From Isoperla grammatica (taxonomy: Eukaryota; Arthropoda; Insecta; Plecoptera; Perlodidae): a stretch of 64,000 bases of DNA. Of this stretch, positions 30,101 through 34,739 are shown piece after piece (positions within the stretch are counted from its first letter, which is position 1; every line of letters starts with the position of its first letter). A program made the position numbers and the translations under genes. Location: contig OX246749.1 in the NCBI GenBank assembly GCA_945910005.1, positions 25,543,764 to 25,607,763 of the forward strand, in the 5' to 3' direction. Under the pieces are notes generated by a model, which saw only the letters and a list, made by a program, of their open reading frames with translations, had not been told where the DNA came from and ran no database searches.

Positions 30101-33100
30101 ACCAAGGTTAATTACACTTGTTTATCTTGAAGGTCTTCCGCTCGTAACATCCTCCCACCTTTATGTCCATTGACATAAATAATTTAACTATACATTTTAT
30201 TCACCTATTTCCAATACATATAAGTTTTGAATTGGCCGAATGAGTTCACCTGTCGCTGTCTTAAGACGGGCCACTCTACAGTGTCCATCTTGACCTTCAA
30301 ACACCTCTAGTACCCGAGCTAAAGGCCAATCCATACGTTTAGTCAAATTGTCTCCAATTAGAACATTGTCATTGACTGCAACTGCACTTGAACGTTCGTT
30401 CGATTGCCTTGGTGCCTTCTGTCTTAAAAACCCCAGATATTCTCGACGAAAACGTTCTCGAAGATTATCCTGGAGTCGTTGACAAAAGTGAACCCGCCTT
30501 TCAAAACTTCTCCGATCCAATTGATCAATCTCGGGGAATATCGAATCTTTTTGCTTTTGAATGAACATAGCAGGTGTTAACGGTCTCGTATCTCGCCCAT
30601 CTTCTGTTATGTACGTCAAAGGTCGTGCATTGATTACTGCCTCGCAATCACACAAAATAGTGATCATTTCTTCATAATCTAACGAGGCTCGACCCAACAC
30701 TCGTCGTTAAAGTTCTTTTACCATACGAACTAGACGCTCCCACCAGCCACCCCACCATGCTGCTGTAGGGGGGTTGAACTTCCATTTTTTTTTTTTTTTT
30801 TTTGTACGACCATTGATGCTTGAACCTCTTCCCAACTTATGGCTTCGAACATCTTCGTCCACAGTCGAGTCCCACTGAGAATAAAAAAAATAAATAAATG
30901 TGTAGGCTCGTACAATCATTCTGGACCCTCCCACCATCTGGAGGAAACCAACTTCCGTGCAGAACAACCTCGTGAAGGTAGATCTACAGGATTGTTTATT
31001 CCAGATATATGTTTCCATTGACAACTTGTTGTCAGTCTTCTTATTTCAGTGACACGATTCCAAACATAAACACCCCAGTGGTCTTCAAGACTGAATCCAA
31101 CACAAAGCATTCACTAAACACATGCAACGACCAACTAGCCCTCGGTGCATTATTTGGGTTGAACCACCTTGAAATCACTAATTCTTCTTCTATTTCTATG
31201 TCTTCTTCTTCTTCTATTTCGAGTAATTAGACCCATTAACGTCCAACCAATGTAGGTCCCAATTGCCACCAATCCAGAAGACAAAACATGACGCTCTCCA
31301 GTCAACAACAATCCAAGTACATCTGCCCCAAACAACAACTCAATCTTACTTGCTGGACTAGTATCGGACAACTGAATGTTCTTTTCTTTCAGTTCTGCCA
31401 TCCACGGTCCGTTTCGAATAGCTGAAACCTTACCACAAATGGACGGGTGACTCAAAACTTTGATTTTTCTTTCAACAAGAATACCATTGTTGTCACCTCT
31501 CAGCAGCTCAATTTCGTGAACATTATGGTGCTGAACGTTAGTCTGAGTACCCCCAAACAAACTGTGTTGGAGGCTAACCTTCCCCTCAACTTTAAGACAC
31601 ATTGTTTGGGCAACCTCTGAAAGAATGTACGATTTTTGAGATCCAGTGTCTAGAAGTGCTCGAACCAATCTTGATTTACCATTCTGATGAATTCGAACCA
31701 CCAGAGTCTGCAACACTACATCGTCTGAGGTTGAAACATTATTTAATGTCGAAATCATATGGTTACTCCCACCATTAGGTTGACTGTAAGTATCGGTACC
31801 ATGGCTCGGACACATCAAACTATGATGCTTGTTTTTTCAAATCGTACATACTTTTGTAACTTTACAATACTTTGAGATATGCCCGCGTTTTAAACAATTA
31901 AAACAAGCCTTGGATTTTAGCACCCTCTTCTTCCTGTCTTCCAAACCCATAGAACTAACCATAATACATTCATTAAAATGGTGACACTTGTCACAGAAGA
32001 CACATTTTAATTTTTTGTTGTACTCACATGTTGTGTTGTTCAATAAACCCGAAGCCGTGGCCACATCAGGAGATTTGGGTTTTTCTTGAATTTGTTTCTT
32101 CGAGAAACTGGCCGTTGCCAATTTAACGCGTTCCTCGCCCTCCACTTCGGTTTTCAAAAAACGCATCAACTCCTTGAGCGTATCTTCCTCCTGATTTGTA
32201 GCTGAATATGAAGTTGACGTCACCTTGCTTCTTACCCATGTCCGCAATATATCTTCTGGTAAGCATGATTCCACCAATGGATACAGTATAGCGGCATACT
32301 TGTCACGCGTCACATTTAATGATTCAAGTGCTCTCAAATGAGCCTCGAGTTGGTCGTACAAATACGTCAAATCTGTTTTAATATTGACCTTCATTACTAA
32401 TCGTAGTAACTCGCGAACATAACACTCAATGATTGCCTCGTCACGACCAAATCGAGATATTAAGGCGTCGACGGCTTTGGGGTAATTTTCCACCGTTTGT
32501 GCGAAACTACTAATCAAATTCCTTGGCCTAGAATTATCTGCCATTGCATCAAGTTAATAATAAAACTTATCTTCCGCTGGCATGCTATCATCTTCATGAA
32601 TTCTTTTAAATTGGCCCCAAAAACCTAGCCATTCTTTTCATTCGCCATTAAATTTCTTGATCTGGATTGCTGGTAGTTTACATTGTCGTACGCCACTGTC
32701 GAGAACGACTGCTCCGGATTGACCTTGACCCGTCTGTTGACCCACAGATGACAAACACTGGTCTACTTCATATTTTAACACTAGAAATTCTTCCCTCCGC
32801 TTTTCAATTTCCATATACTCGTCATTAAACGCGTCACTTGACGCGTCACTATTCAGAAGATCTAAAATCTTCGTATCCATTTCTTGCAGAGTTTGTATTT
32901 TATCATTTAAAATACACATGAACTTACTCAACACATGTCGGTCTCGTCCACTCCCAAGTTCCCCCTCGATGGATTTGGATACACGAGTTACTGCTGCACG
33001 TACTGGAGCTCTTAAACGGTTTAATTTATCCATCTTTACTTAGGTCCTGTCACGGTCGCCAAATTGTTCAAAGTAGAACTAAAGTAAAAAGATTTATAAA

Positions 33101-34739
33101 CTCTTGGAGATATTTTATTGTCTCCACACAACTACACGGTACAGCCAAACTGGATACAAAACACAGAGAGGAATAAAACACCCCCATCGCTAAGCAAAGA
33201 GAAATAACAATGACACATGAACCAAGGTTAATTACACTTGTTTATCTTGAAGGTCTTCCGCTCGTAACAGCTTGCACTGCCCAATGCTTGCACTGCCCAA
33301 TGCTTGCACTGCCCTATGCTTGCCCTGCCCTATGCTTGCACTGCCCAATGCTTGCACTGCCCAATGCTTGCACTGCCCAATGCTTGCACTGCTCAATGCT
33401 TGCACTGCCCAATGCTTGCACTGCTCAATGCTTGCACTGCCCAATGCTTGTACTGCCCAATGCTTGCACTGCCCTATGCTTGCACTGCCCAATGCTTGCA
33501 CTGCCCAATGCTTGCACTGCCCAATGCTTGCACGGCCCTATGCTTGCACTGCCCAATGCTTGCACTGCCCAATGCTTGCACTGCCCAATGCTTGTACTGC
33601 CCAATGATTGCACTGACCATGCTTGCACTGCCCTGTGCTTGCACTGCCCTATGCTTGCACTGACCTGTGCTTGCACTGCCCAATGCTTGCACTGCCCAAT
33701 GCTTGCACTGCCCTGTGCTTGCACTGCCCTATGCTTGCACTGCCCTGTGCTTGCACTGCCCAATGCTTGCACTGCCCAATGCTTGCACTGCCTTATGCTT
33801 GTACTGCCCAATGATTGCACTGACCATGCTTGCACTGCCCTGTGCTTGCACTGCCCAATGCTTTTACTGCCCAATGCTTGCACTGCCCAATGCTTGCACT
33901 GCCCTATGCTTGAACTGCCCAATGCTTGCACTGCCCAATGCTTGTACTGCCCAATGCTTGCACTGCCCAATGATTGCACTGACCATGCTTGCACTGCCCT
34001 ATGCTTGCACTGCCCAATGCTTGCACTGCCCTATGTTTGAACTGCCCAATGCTTGCACTGCCCAATGCTTGTACTGCCCAATGCTTGCACTGCCCAATGC
34101 TTGTACTGCCCTTTGCTTGCACTGCCCAATGCTTGCACTGCCCAATGCTTGCTCTGACCAATGCTTGCACTGCCCAATGCTTGCACTGCCCAATTATTGC
34201 ACTGCCCAATGCTTGCACTGCCCAATGCTTGCACTGCCCAATGATTGCACTGACCATGCTTTCACTGCCCTGTGCTTGCACTGCCCAATGCTTGTACTGC
34301 CCAATGCTTGCACTGCCCTATGCTTGCACTGCCCAATGCTTGTACTGCCCAATGCTTGTACTGCCCAATGCTTGCACTGCCCAATGCTTGTACTGCCCAA
34401 TGCTTGCACTGCCCAATGATTGCACTGACCATGGTTGCACTGCCCTGTGCTTGCACTGCCCAATGCTTGCACTGCCCAATGATTGCACTGCCCAATGCTT
34501 GCACTGCCCAATGCTTGCACTGCCCAATGATTGCACTGCCCAATGCTTGCACTGCCCAATGCTTGCACTGCCCTATGCTTGCACTGCCCTGTTGAGTGGA
34601 CAAGCTGTGTCTCAACAGGTTCTCCATGAACAACAACAACGCTGAAAGCGGCTCCAAGCTCATCGAGTGTAAGATACCAGAGAGCCTCGTGAGTGAACCC
34701 GCACAGTTCAAGAAGTGCAGCGATCGCTCCTCTTACTGA
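1..34739 (+). CDS. Gene 1: multi-exon TSP1-LamG-LamG-Ig type I membrane protein (5' partial)
   Basis: Nineteen exons can be joined with consistent phases: about 1-195, 1045-1211, 2064-2115, 2556-2735, 4678-4809, 5135-5254, 5759-5929, 8321-8580, 9657-9697 plus 11705-11882 (split by a transposon), 12442-12588, 13006-13218, 17748-17900, 18434-18608, 18745-18891, 19406-19591, 20863-20974, 21318-21459, 23431-23774 (or 23662) and 34619-34739. Domain order is TSP1, Cys-bearing linker, TSP1 x3, LamG, LamG, Ig, transmembrane helix, cytoplasmic tail. The signal peptide and any earlier domains lie left of the window. By domain content it is an adhesion or receptor protein at the cell surface; TSP1 and LamG modules typically bind matrix, glycans or partner ectodomains. 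I do not recognise an orthologue name. As assembled, exon 9 is broken by a hAT element. Exon joins are inferred from splice sites and phase, not from transcripts. Confidence 0.8.
196..1044. other. Gene 1 intron 1
   Basis: No gene, repeat array or recognisable element is visible. Confidence 0.6.
1045..1211 (+). CDS. Gene 1 exon 2: Cys-containing linker
   Basis: From acceptor ttgag|GC to donor GGAGCC|gtaggt the sequence is open in the frame set by exon 1 (phase 1 in, phase 0 out). It encodes about 56 residues starting G-CSPEEYETMV and containing a C-x5-C pair. I recognise no domain. It joins without stops to exon 3 and then to the next TSP1 repeat. The 3' edge of this exon is the seed of a donor-site array (1193-1548). 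Confidence 0.6.
1193..1548 (+). repeat. Donor-edge tandem array of exon 2 (72 bp x 5)
   Basis: A 72-bp unit starts at 1193, 1265, 1337, 1409 and 1481. Each holds the last 19 nt of exon 2 (CGTCTTGCACAAAGGAGCC), the donor gtaggt and about 50 nt of intron. The first unit is the functional exon end and the other four are near-identical copies inside the intron. The last unit is shortened (1481-1548). Every copy keeps the GT donor. Confidence 0.9.
1549..2063. other. Gene 1 intron 2, unique part
   Basis: AT-rich intron sequence follows the 72-bp array. A pyrimidine-rich end (ttctgtcttctgttctag) leads to exon 3. Confidence 0.6.
2064..2115 (+). CDS. Gene 1 exon 3: 52-bp microexon leading into TSP1
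   Basis: A short open exon lies between tgttctag|ATGGAC and GCCCTG|gtaagc. It starts in phase 0, matching the exon 2 end, and ends in phase 1, matching the exon 4 start. The joined product gives a ...DVGCPVRGGW... junction, which parallels CPVDGSW before the first TSP1. That agreement is the main reason to accept such a small exon. Confidence 0.55.
2116..3256. other. Gene 1 introns 3 and 4 (unique parts, around exon 4)
   Basis: Apart from exon 4 (2556-2735) I see no feature. Confidence 0.5.
2556..2735 (+). CDS. Gene 1 exon 4: TSP1 repeat
   Basis: This is a complete thrombospondin type-1 repeat in one 180-bp, phase 1-1 exon (acceptor gccag|TACG, donor GATG|gtaat). It shows GGWTNWATWTAC, the CSAICGPG turn, the R-x-RSC strand and two further cysteines near the end (SQACTGLAC). 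Six cysteines are present as expected. Confidence 0.85.
3257..4677 (+). repeat. Acceptor-edge tandem array of exon 5 (64 bp x about 22)
   Basis: A 64-bp unit is repeated about 22 times head to tail and ends in the real exon 5 at 4678. Each unit holds 24 nt of intron with the acceptor ctgttctag and then the first 40 nt of the TSP1 exon (from ACGGCAGCTGGAGTCAGTGG). A few copies are internally shortened, near 4169 and 4295. Almost all keep the AG acceptor. The array is non-coding decoy sequence as far as can be seen. Confidence 0.92.
4678..4809 (+). CDS. Gene 1 exon 5: N-terminal half of a TSP1 repeat
   Basis: After acceptor ttctag the exon encodes DGSWSQWSEWSGCSKECGSG and R-x-RVC, the first half of a TSP1 repeat, and ends at a weak donor GGCG|gttggt in phase 1. 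The WSQWSEW element is canonical. The C-terminal half is supplied by exon 6, so this repeat is split by an intron, unlike exons 4 and 7. Confidence 0.8.
5135..5254 (+). CDS. Gene 1 exon 6: C-terminal half of a TSP1 repeat
   Basis: This 120-bp phase 1-1 exon (tttgcag|ACAG to GACC|gtacgt) encodes a stretch ending NSCSGPSQEFEECNLRDC, the usual C-terminal part of a TSP1 repeat with its three last cysteines. Joined to exon 5 it completes the third TSP1 of the window. Confidence 0.75.
5759..5929 (+). CDS. Gene 1 exon 7: TSP1 repeat
   Basis: This 171-bp phase 1-1 exon runs from ggttgcag|TGGATG to TGCACAA|gtaaga. It encodes DGGWSAWEKWSACSVTCGFG, then R-A-RSC, FPC and CYLGPC, a full TSP1 repeat with six cysteines. 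Its 3' edge seeds the 121-bp donor array that follows. Confidence 0.87.
5838..7288 (+). repeat. Donor-edge tandem array of exon 7 (121 bp x 12)
   Basis: Exon 7's last part plus donor and intron start is followed by 11 intronic copies of a 121-bp unit, up to about 7288. Each copy holds about 75 nt of exon (from CTTGCAACGCTCCCC to TTGCACAA), the donor gtaagaca and about 45 nt of intron. The intronic copies all lack the 12 nt (CACGGCAGGGGCTTC region) found in the true exon, so they descend from one deleted founder. Variants such as GCAGCACTG/GCAGCAGTG are interspersed; one copy (6141-6151) carries an in-frame TAG. Confidence 0.93.
7289..7673. other. Intron 7 spacer between donor array and acceptor array
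   Basis: About 385 bp of unique intron separates two unrelated exon-edge arrays, so this single intron has arrays at both ends. Confidence 0.7.
7674..8320 (+). repeat. Acceptor-edge tandem array of exon 8 (157 bp, 4 copies before the exon)
   Basis: Copies begin at 7693, 7850, 8007 and 8164, and the functional exon follows at 8321. Each holds the acceptor gctgtgtttcag, the first 138 nt of the LamG exon and a 19-nt intron remnant. The four upstream copies share two differences from the true exon (ATGGCAGTGTTCC against ATCGCAGTGTTGC). Each copy ends in CACA|GTACGG, which could itself act as a donor. Confidence 0.92.
8321..8580 (+). CDS. Gene 1 exon 8: first part of LamG domain 1
   Basis: This phase 1-0 exon runs from tgtttcag|GCAAGG to CTAGAC|gtaagt and encodes 86 codons after the split one. 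The pattern GDGVLSYMPLG, then LHLYIRF and later YLVWHVNVQG fits the beta-strand pattern of a laminin G-like jelly-roll. It continues into exon 9, which supplies the WHEALLTVTG strand and the closing FQGHIESLAVN. Confidence 0.78.
8581..9656. other. Gene 1 intron 8
   Basis: AT-rich intron with no gene or clear repeat. Confidence 0.6.
9657..11882 (+). CDS. Gene 1 exon 9: end of LamG domain 1, split by a hAT transposon
   Basis: Exon sequence occurs at 9657-9697 and 11705-11882. Between them are a hAT element (9698-11696) and the second copy of its 8-bp target duplication (11697-11704). Without element and duplicate the exon is 219 nt, exactly 73 codons, phase 0-0, with good borders (caacag|ATCGAC, GACAACCAG|gtgcgt). 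It encodes IDVWHEALLTVTGT and then FQGHIESLAVN, typical late LamG strands. With the element in place translation meets a stop soon after entering it. This haplotype may be a null allele, or the element may be removed from the RNA. The surrounding coding sequence shows no decay. Confidence 0.85.
10225..11138. mobile_element. Nested insertion within hAT-A copy 1
   Basis: Comparison with copy 2 (51712-53605) shows about 0.9 kb extra here, between '..attgtctacaa' and 'caataaatgg..'. The ends are similar inverted sequences (GGACGCGTAGGAA against TTCCTACGCGCCTG), so it is probably another TIR element. It contains long G and C runs (near 10236-10260, 10273-10288 and 11087-11110) and a TTAA-flanked foldback at 10588-10959. 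Confidence 0.65.
10588..10959. mobile_element. TTAA-flanked foldback MITE (372 bp)
   Basis: Two arms of about 180 bp are near-perfect inverted copies around a short loop at about 10770. The element begins GAGCGAAGGATACC and ends with the complement, and TTAA sits directly on both sides (10584-10587 and 10960-10963). The TTAA target site resembles piggyBac-type insertion. No coding capacity is visible. It closely matches in length and structure the element at 26817-27189. Confidence 0.88.
11883..13005. other. Gene 1 introns 9 and 10 (around exon 10)
   Basis: Apart from exon 10 (12442-12588) nothing is recognisable. T-rich sequence precedes exon 11. Confidence 0.5.
12442..12588 (+). CDS. Gene 1 exon 10: linker and start of LamG domain 2
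   Basis: This 147-bp exon (49 codons, phase 0-0) runs from gtgtttag|AAGGCC to GGCTG|gtacgg. Its last part, FADGAFIEASCPVNEDHW, looks like the first strand of a LamG domain, and it joins smoothly to VEVAVRLDTIDGVLLLM of exon 11. The N-terminal half (KANNAGVAPYDASNVHYETT) is an interdomain linker I cannot assign. Confidence 0.72.
13006..13218 (+). CDS. Gene 1 exon 11: core of LamG domain 2
   Basis: This 213-bp exon (71 codons, phase 0-0) runs from gcatctccag|GTAGAG to CTCAGG|gtgagt. It encodes VEVAVRLDTIDGVLLLMPG and later GQWIHVAVNRGGELR, both standard LamG strands. The acceptor at 13006 was chosen because it is the only AG that keeps exon 10's phase and gives an unbroken LamG fold. The reading frame is also open back to about 12934, so an earlier start cannot be excluded. 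Its 3' part is the source of the largest array in the window. Confidence 0.75.
13108..17286 (+). repeat. Donor-edge tandem array of exon 11 (113/110 bp x about 37)
   Basis: More than 4 kb consists of a unit holding the last about 90 nt of exon 11 (from CTGACCTCCACTCGGAGG to GAGCTCAGG), the donor gtgagt and a short spacer. Two lengths alternate, 113 bp with TGTTGTCTGACC and 110 bp with TGTCTGACC. A 443-bp higher-order block of four units is duplicated (14749-15191 and 15192-15634). The spacer TACACGGAGGTCATGTTG is itself similar to exon-internal sequence at 13079-13096, so the whole unit appears exon-derived with about 34 nt removed. One copy has TAG in place of CAG (14189-14191). Both strands stay open for long stretches. 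Confidence 0.95.
17287..17747. other. Gene 1 intron 11, unique part
   Basis: It contains a TAAA/ATAA-rich tail (17615-17690). ATTGCAAATCAGTTTAATAAC at 17579 recurs in similar form at 53788, so a short dispersed repeat is possible. Confidence 0.4.
17748..17900 (+). CDS. Gene 1 exon 12: later part of LamG domain 2
   Basis: This 153-bp exon (51 codons, phase 0-0) runs from gtgttgcag|GACGGT to TTGAGA|gtaaga. It encodes DGVCENGPCDVGMTVNGGER and ends CKGSFYIGNIPQHLR. FYIGNIP resembles the penultimate LamG strand. The C-x4-C pair fits a LamG-type disulfide. Confidence 0.8.
18434..18608 (+). CDS. Gene 1 exon 13: end of LamG domain 2
   Basis: This phase 0-1 exon runs from ctgtccacag|AGGCAA to TTTGCAG|gtagac. 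The product begins RQYKQQVTGSCIEGVEL and includes GVLGHLAIDGELEDISRL, which resembles the final G-x-L-x-x-L-x-I-x-G strand of LamG. It switches the reading to phase 1, as the following Ig exons need. Confidence 0.78.
18745..18891 (+). CDS. Gene 1 exon 14: N-terminal half of Ig domain
   Basis: This phase 1-1 exon runs from tgcgtag|ATGCGT to GATG|gtaaag. It encodes DAYYELPMIIGQQVNLTCYY with the B-strand cysteine, and later VEASWLRLDS with the core tryptophan of an Ig fold. The second half is in exon 15. Confidence 0.82.
19250..19320 (+). repeat. Single decoy copy of the exon 15 acceptor edge
   Basis: At 19270-19290, ccttgcag|GGCAGCCAACC repeats the true acceptor and first ten bases of exon 15 (19399-19415), then diverges. 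The block is flanked by two similar words (agctcagctgtgtctcc and agctgagctgtatctcc). It looks like a one-copy version of the exon-edge arrays in the other introns. Confidence 0.55.
19406..19591 (+). CDS. Gene 1 exon 15: C-terminal half of Ig domain
   Basis: This 186-bp phase 1-1 exon runs from tcttgcag|GGCAGC to ACATAG|gtaacc. It contains GRITHLTAPSYHNREAVEGF followed by YQCRVLKEG, the Y-x-C of an Ig F strand with a nearby acidic turn. It closes the Ig domain begun in exon 14 and ends just before the membrane-spanning exon. Confidence 0.85.
19661..20803. mobile_element. Non-autonomous hAT element (family C) in intron 15
   Basis: The termini TAGGGGTGTGCGAG and CTCGCACACCCCTA are inverted repeats, and the element (1143 bp) is flanked by the exact 8-bp duplication AACAACAC (19653-19660 and 20804-20811). 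The ends carry clustered CGAGCCGAGC / GCTCGGCTCG words as subterminal repeats. No transposase reading frame is seen. Confidence 0.92.
20863..20974 (+). CDS. Gene 1 exon 16: transmembrane helix
   Basis: This phase 1-2 exon runs from tgttttag|GTATTA to AACAC|gtaagt. It encodes GIRDMIDK and then about 24 hydrophobic residues (AIIILALLALLMAIHLLIFI, then CCMYS), a single-pass membrane segment. With Ig, LamG and TSP1 domains before it, this fixes a type I topology and puts exons 17-19 in the cytoplasm. Confidence 0.9.
21080..21345 (+). repeat. Acceptor-edge tandem array of exon 17 (about 95 bp x 3)
   Basis: Three copies of a unit (ttccacagcctt..cttccttg..CGGCAAGCCGTTGTCTC) run into exon 17. In the functional third copy the acceptor reads ccttccttGCAGGGC. 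In the first two copies the same place reads ccttccttGGGGGGGC or GGGGGGCC, so the AG is gone. The decoys therefore keep the exon edge but have lost the splice site. Confidence 0.85.
21318..21459 (+). CDS. Gene 1 exon 17: cytoplasmic tail, part 1
   Basis: This phase 2-0 exon runs from cttgcag|GGCCGG to GACAAG|gtaccg. It encodes about 47 residues including ESDESEFSWEPPLPPIPGNG, an acidic stretch followed by a proline motif (PPLPPIP) of the kind that binds SH3 or WW domains; that role is inference only. I recognise no catalytic domain. Confidence 0.75.
21690..23283. mobile_element. pogo/Tigger-like TIR element in intron 17
   Basis: The inverted termini CAGTGGAGCATCAATTATAC and complement are flanked by TA on each side (21688-21689 and 23284-23285). 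A TIR starting CAGTGGA..C with an ATTATACG motif and a TA duplication fits the pogo/Tigger group of Tc1-mariner. The 1594-bp element has several ATACGTTTT words near both ends and a GC-rich block at about 22680-22870. No intact transposase is visible. Confidence 0.85.
23431..23774 (+). CDS. Gene 1 exon 18: cytoplasmic tail, part 2, with alternative donor ends
   Basis: The exon opens at aagttacag|GAGTTC (phase 0) and encodes EFPLTTPSSTSSEQVNVTME, later SPHHSVYDIEGEKGQNFLPD. The first donor (ends 23662, CACAGCAG|gtacgt) is phase 1 and would join the terminal exon to an early stop. The second donor (ends 23774, AGCAGCAG|gtacgt), one array unit on, is phase 2 and joins the terminal exon in its long open frame. 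The frame is open through this second unit and stops at 23854-23856. I therefore favour 23774. Tyr residues in VYDIE and NYDMS could be signalling sites, which is speculation. Confidence 0.65.
23570..26386 (+). repeat. Donor-edge tandem array of exon 18 (112 bp x about 24)
   Basis: A 112-bp unit is repeated to 26386. Each holds exon-like sequence CAGAACTTCTTGCCAGACC through AAAGCCAGCAGCAG, the donor gtacgtgc and a spacer acacacccagggtgttacat. The spacer is similar to the exon itself at 23565-23600 (CCACACCACAGTGTGTACGA), so the unit looks fully exon-derived. Two copies have lost one C in the spacer (near 25356 and 25803), and these mark a duplicated four-unit block (25232-25680 and 25680-26126). 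Almost every copy keeps AG|GTACGT. Confidence 0.94.
26817..27189. mobile_element. TTAA-flanked foldback MITE (373 bp)
   Basis: The inverted arms (26817 to about 26960 and about 27050 to 27189) begin GAGGAAGGACTACTAG. TTAA lies immediately outside both ends (26813-26816 and 27190-27193). Size and architecture match the 372-bp element at 10588-10959, but the arm sequences differ, so the two may be related subfamilies. Confidence 0.87.
27423..27941 (+). repeat. 16-bp minisatellite, left block
   Basis: About 32 tandem copies of a 16-bp unit, consensus CTTGCACTGCCCAATG, lie here. Common variants are CCCTATG and CCCTGTG. Because 16 is not a multiple of 3 and the unit has no stop in any frame, all six frames are open; the apparent proteins are not genes. 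The array is cut by a hAT element and a BEL/Pao element and resumes at 33270. Confidence 0.95.
27942..29923. mobile_element. Non-autonomous hAT element (family B) inside the minisatellite
   Basis: The termini CAGGGATCCGACTAG and CTAGTCAGATCTCTG are imperfect inverted repeats flanked by the exact 8-bp duplication GCTTGCAC (27934-27941 and 29924-29931). Both ends carry dense AGCTAGCCAGC-type subterminal repeats (27985-28330 and 29455-29915), in opposite orientations. Length is 1982 bp with no transposase seen. Confidence 0.9.
29945..30149 (-). repeat. BEL/Pao LTR (3' relative to the element)
   Basis: This 205-bp LTR differs from its partner at only two positions I can see (tttaaaaac/tttataaac and aatcacac/aatgacac). 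That implies a recent insertion. Confidence 0.93.
30197..31110 (-). pseudogene. BEL/Pao integrase C-terminal region and end of RNase H (broken)
   Basis: From 31110 the minus strand encodes TSCQWKHISGINNPVDLPSR, the sequence that follows RNase H in BEL/Pao polyproteins. After frame breaks it resumes with FNPPTAAWWGGWWERLVRMV, the integrase C-terminal motif, then ARPLTYI and a segment running to 30197. A run of T (30786-30803) makes a Lys tract at one break. Most of the integrase catalytic core is absent. Confidence 0.8.
31150..31818 (-). CDS. BEL/Pao protease region (DUF1758-like aspartic peptidase)
   Basis: The 222-residue frame contains LVRALLDTGSQKSYI, the DTGS active-site motif of the retroelement aspartic peptidase, and the following strands typical of BEL/Pao. 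It ends at 31150 next to the deletion junction. It is separated from the upstream zinc-knuckle frame by a break near 31820-31837. Confidence 0.8.
   Translation of the reverse strand: MMCPSHGTDTYSQPNGGSNHMISTLNNVSTSDDVVLQTLVVRIHQNGKSRLVRALLDTGSQKSYILSEVAQTMCLKVEGKVSLQHSLFGGTQTNVQHHNVHEIELLRGDNNGILVERKIKVLSHPSICGKVSAIRNGPWMAELKEKNIQLSDTSPASKIELLFGADVLGLLLTGERHVLSSGLVAIGTYIGWTLMGLITRNRRRRRHRNRRRISDFKVVQPK
31837..32544 (-). CDS. BEL/Pao gag-like region (DUF1759) with CCHC zinc knuckle
   Basis: The 235-residue frame begins with the DUF1759-type segment (ENYPKAVDALISRFGRDEAI, then LRALESLNVTRDKYAAILYP). It ends with CFNCLKRGHISKYC, a C-x2-C-x4-H-x4-C zinc knuckle at about residues 215-228. Confidence 0.85.
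   Translation of the reverse strand: MADNSRPRNLISSFAQTVENYPKAVDALISRFGRDEAIIECYVRELLRLVMKVNIKTDLTYLYDQLEAHLRALESLNVTRDKYAAILYPLVESCLPEDILRTWVRSKVTSTSYSATNQEEDTLKELMRFLKTEVEGEERVKLATASFSKKQIQEKPKSPDVATASGLLNNTTCEYNKKLKCVFCDKCHHFNECIMVSSMGLEDRKKRVLKSKACFNCLKRGHISKYCKVTKVCTI
32638..33033 (-). CDS. BEL/Pao N-terminal gag segment
   Basis: The 131-residue frame starts 31 bp inside the right LTR boundary and contains helical, charged sequence (MDKLNRLRAPVRAAVTRVSK). This is the usual start of BEL/Pao polyproteins. It ends LPAIQIKKFNGE, the motif just before DUF1759, so the break at 32638-32545 interrupts what should be one reading frame. Confidence 0.75.
   Translation of the reverse strand: MDKLNRLRAPVRAAVTRVSKSIEGELGSGRDRHVLSKFMCILNDKIQTLQEMDTKILDLLNSDASSDAFNDEYMEIEKRREEFLVLKYEVDQCLSSVGQQTGQGQSGAVVLDSGVRQCKLPAIQIKKFNGE
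33065..33269 (-). repeat. BEL/Pao LTR (5' relative to the element)
   Basis: This is the partner LTR, starting TGTTCAAAG and ending CTCGTAACA on the plus strand. The primer-binding-like sequence lies at 33046-33062 on the minus strand. Confidence 0.93.
33270..34595 (+). repeat. 16-bp minisatellite, right block
   Basis: About 82 further copies of the CTTGCACTGCCCAATG unit run to within 24 bp of the terminal exon's acceptor. Sub-blocks with CCCAATGATTGCACTGACCATG recur (near 33602, 33810, 33970, 34240 and 34415), showing higher-order amplification. The block is stop-poor in all frames but is not a gene. Confidence 0.95.
34619..34739 (+). CDS. Gene 1 exon 19: terminal coding exon
   Basis: After acceptor gtgtctcaacag the frame with one leading base is open: FSMNNNNAESGSKLIECKIP continuing to KKCSDRSSY and TGA at 34737-34739. 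It needs a phase 2 donor upstream, which the second donor of exon 18 provides. GC-rich codon use matches the other exons. It ends the cytoplasmic tail. Confidence 0.7.

Larger units (their letters stand above)
29945..33269 (-). mobile_element. BEL/Pao LTR retrotransposon, internally deleted
   Basis: Two 205-bp LTRs in direct orientation (29945-30149 and 33065-33269), TG..CA ends (CA on the coding strand is read as TG here) and the 5-bp duplication GCTTG (29940-29944 and 33270-33274) define the element. It reads on the minus strand: primer-binding-site-like TGGCGACCGTGACAGG next to the right LTR, gag-like region, DUF1759-type region with zinc knuckle, DTGS protease, then a jump to the end of the RT/RNase H region and the integrase C-terminus. 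The reverse transcriptase core is missing, so it is non-autonomous. Confidence 0.9.

Noticed and set aside
27423..34595. Long reading frames of CLHCPMLALPNACTAQ type on both strands
   Set aside because: They are translations of a stop-free 16-bp minisatellite; every frame is open and the coding pattern carries no other signal.
1..34739. Naming gene 1 after a known family (semaphorin-5, hemicentin, UNC-5 or ADAMTS-like)
   Set aside because: No Sema, death, ZU5, metalloprotease or nidogen-like domain is visible; TSP1-LamG-LamG-Ig-TM does not match these orders.
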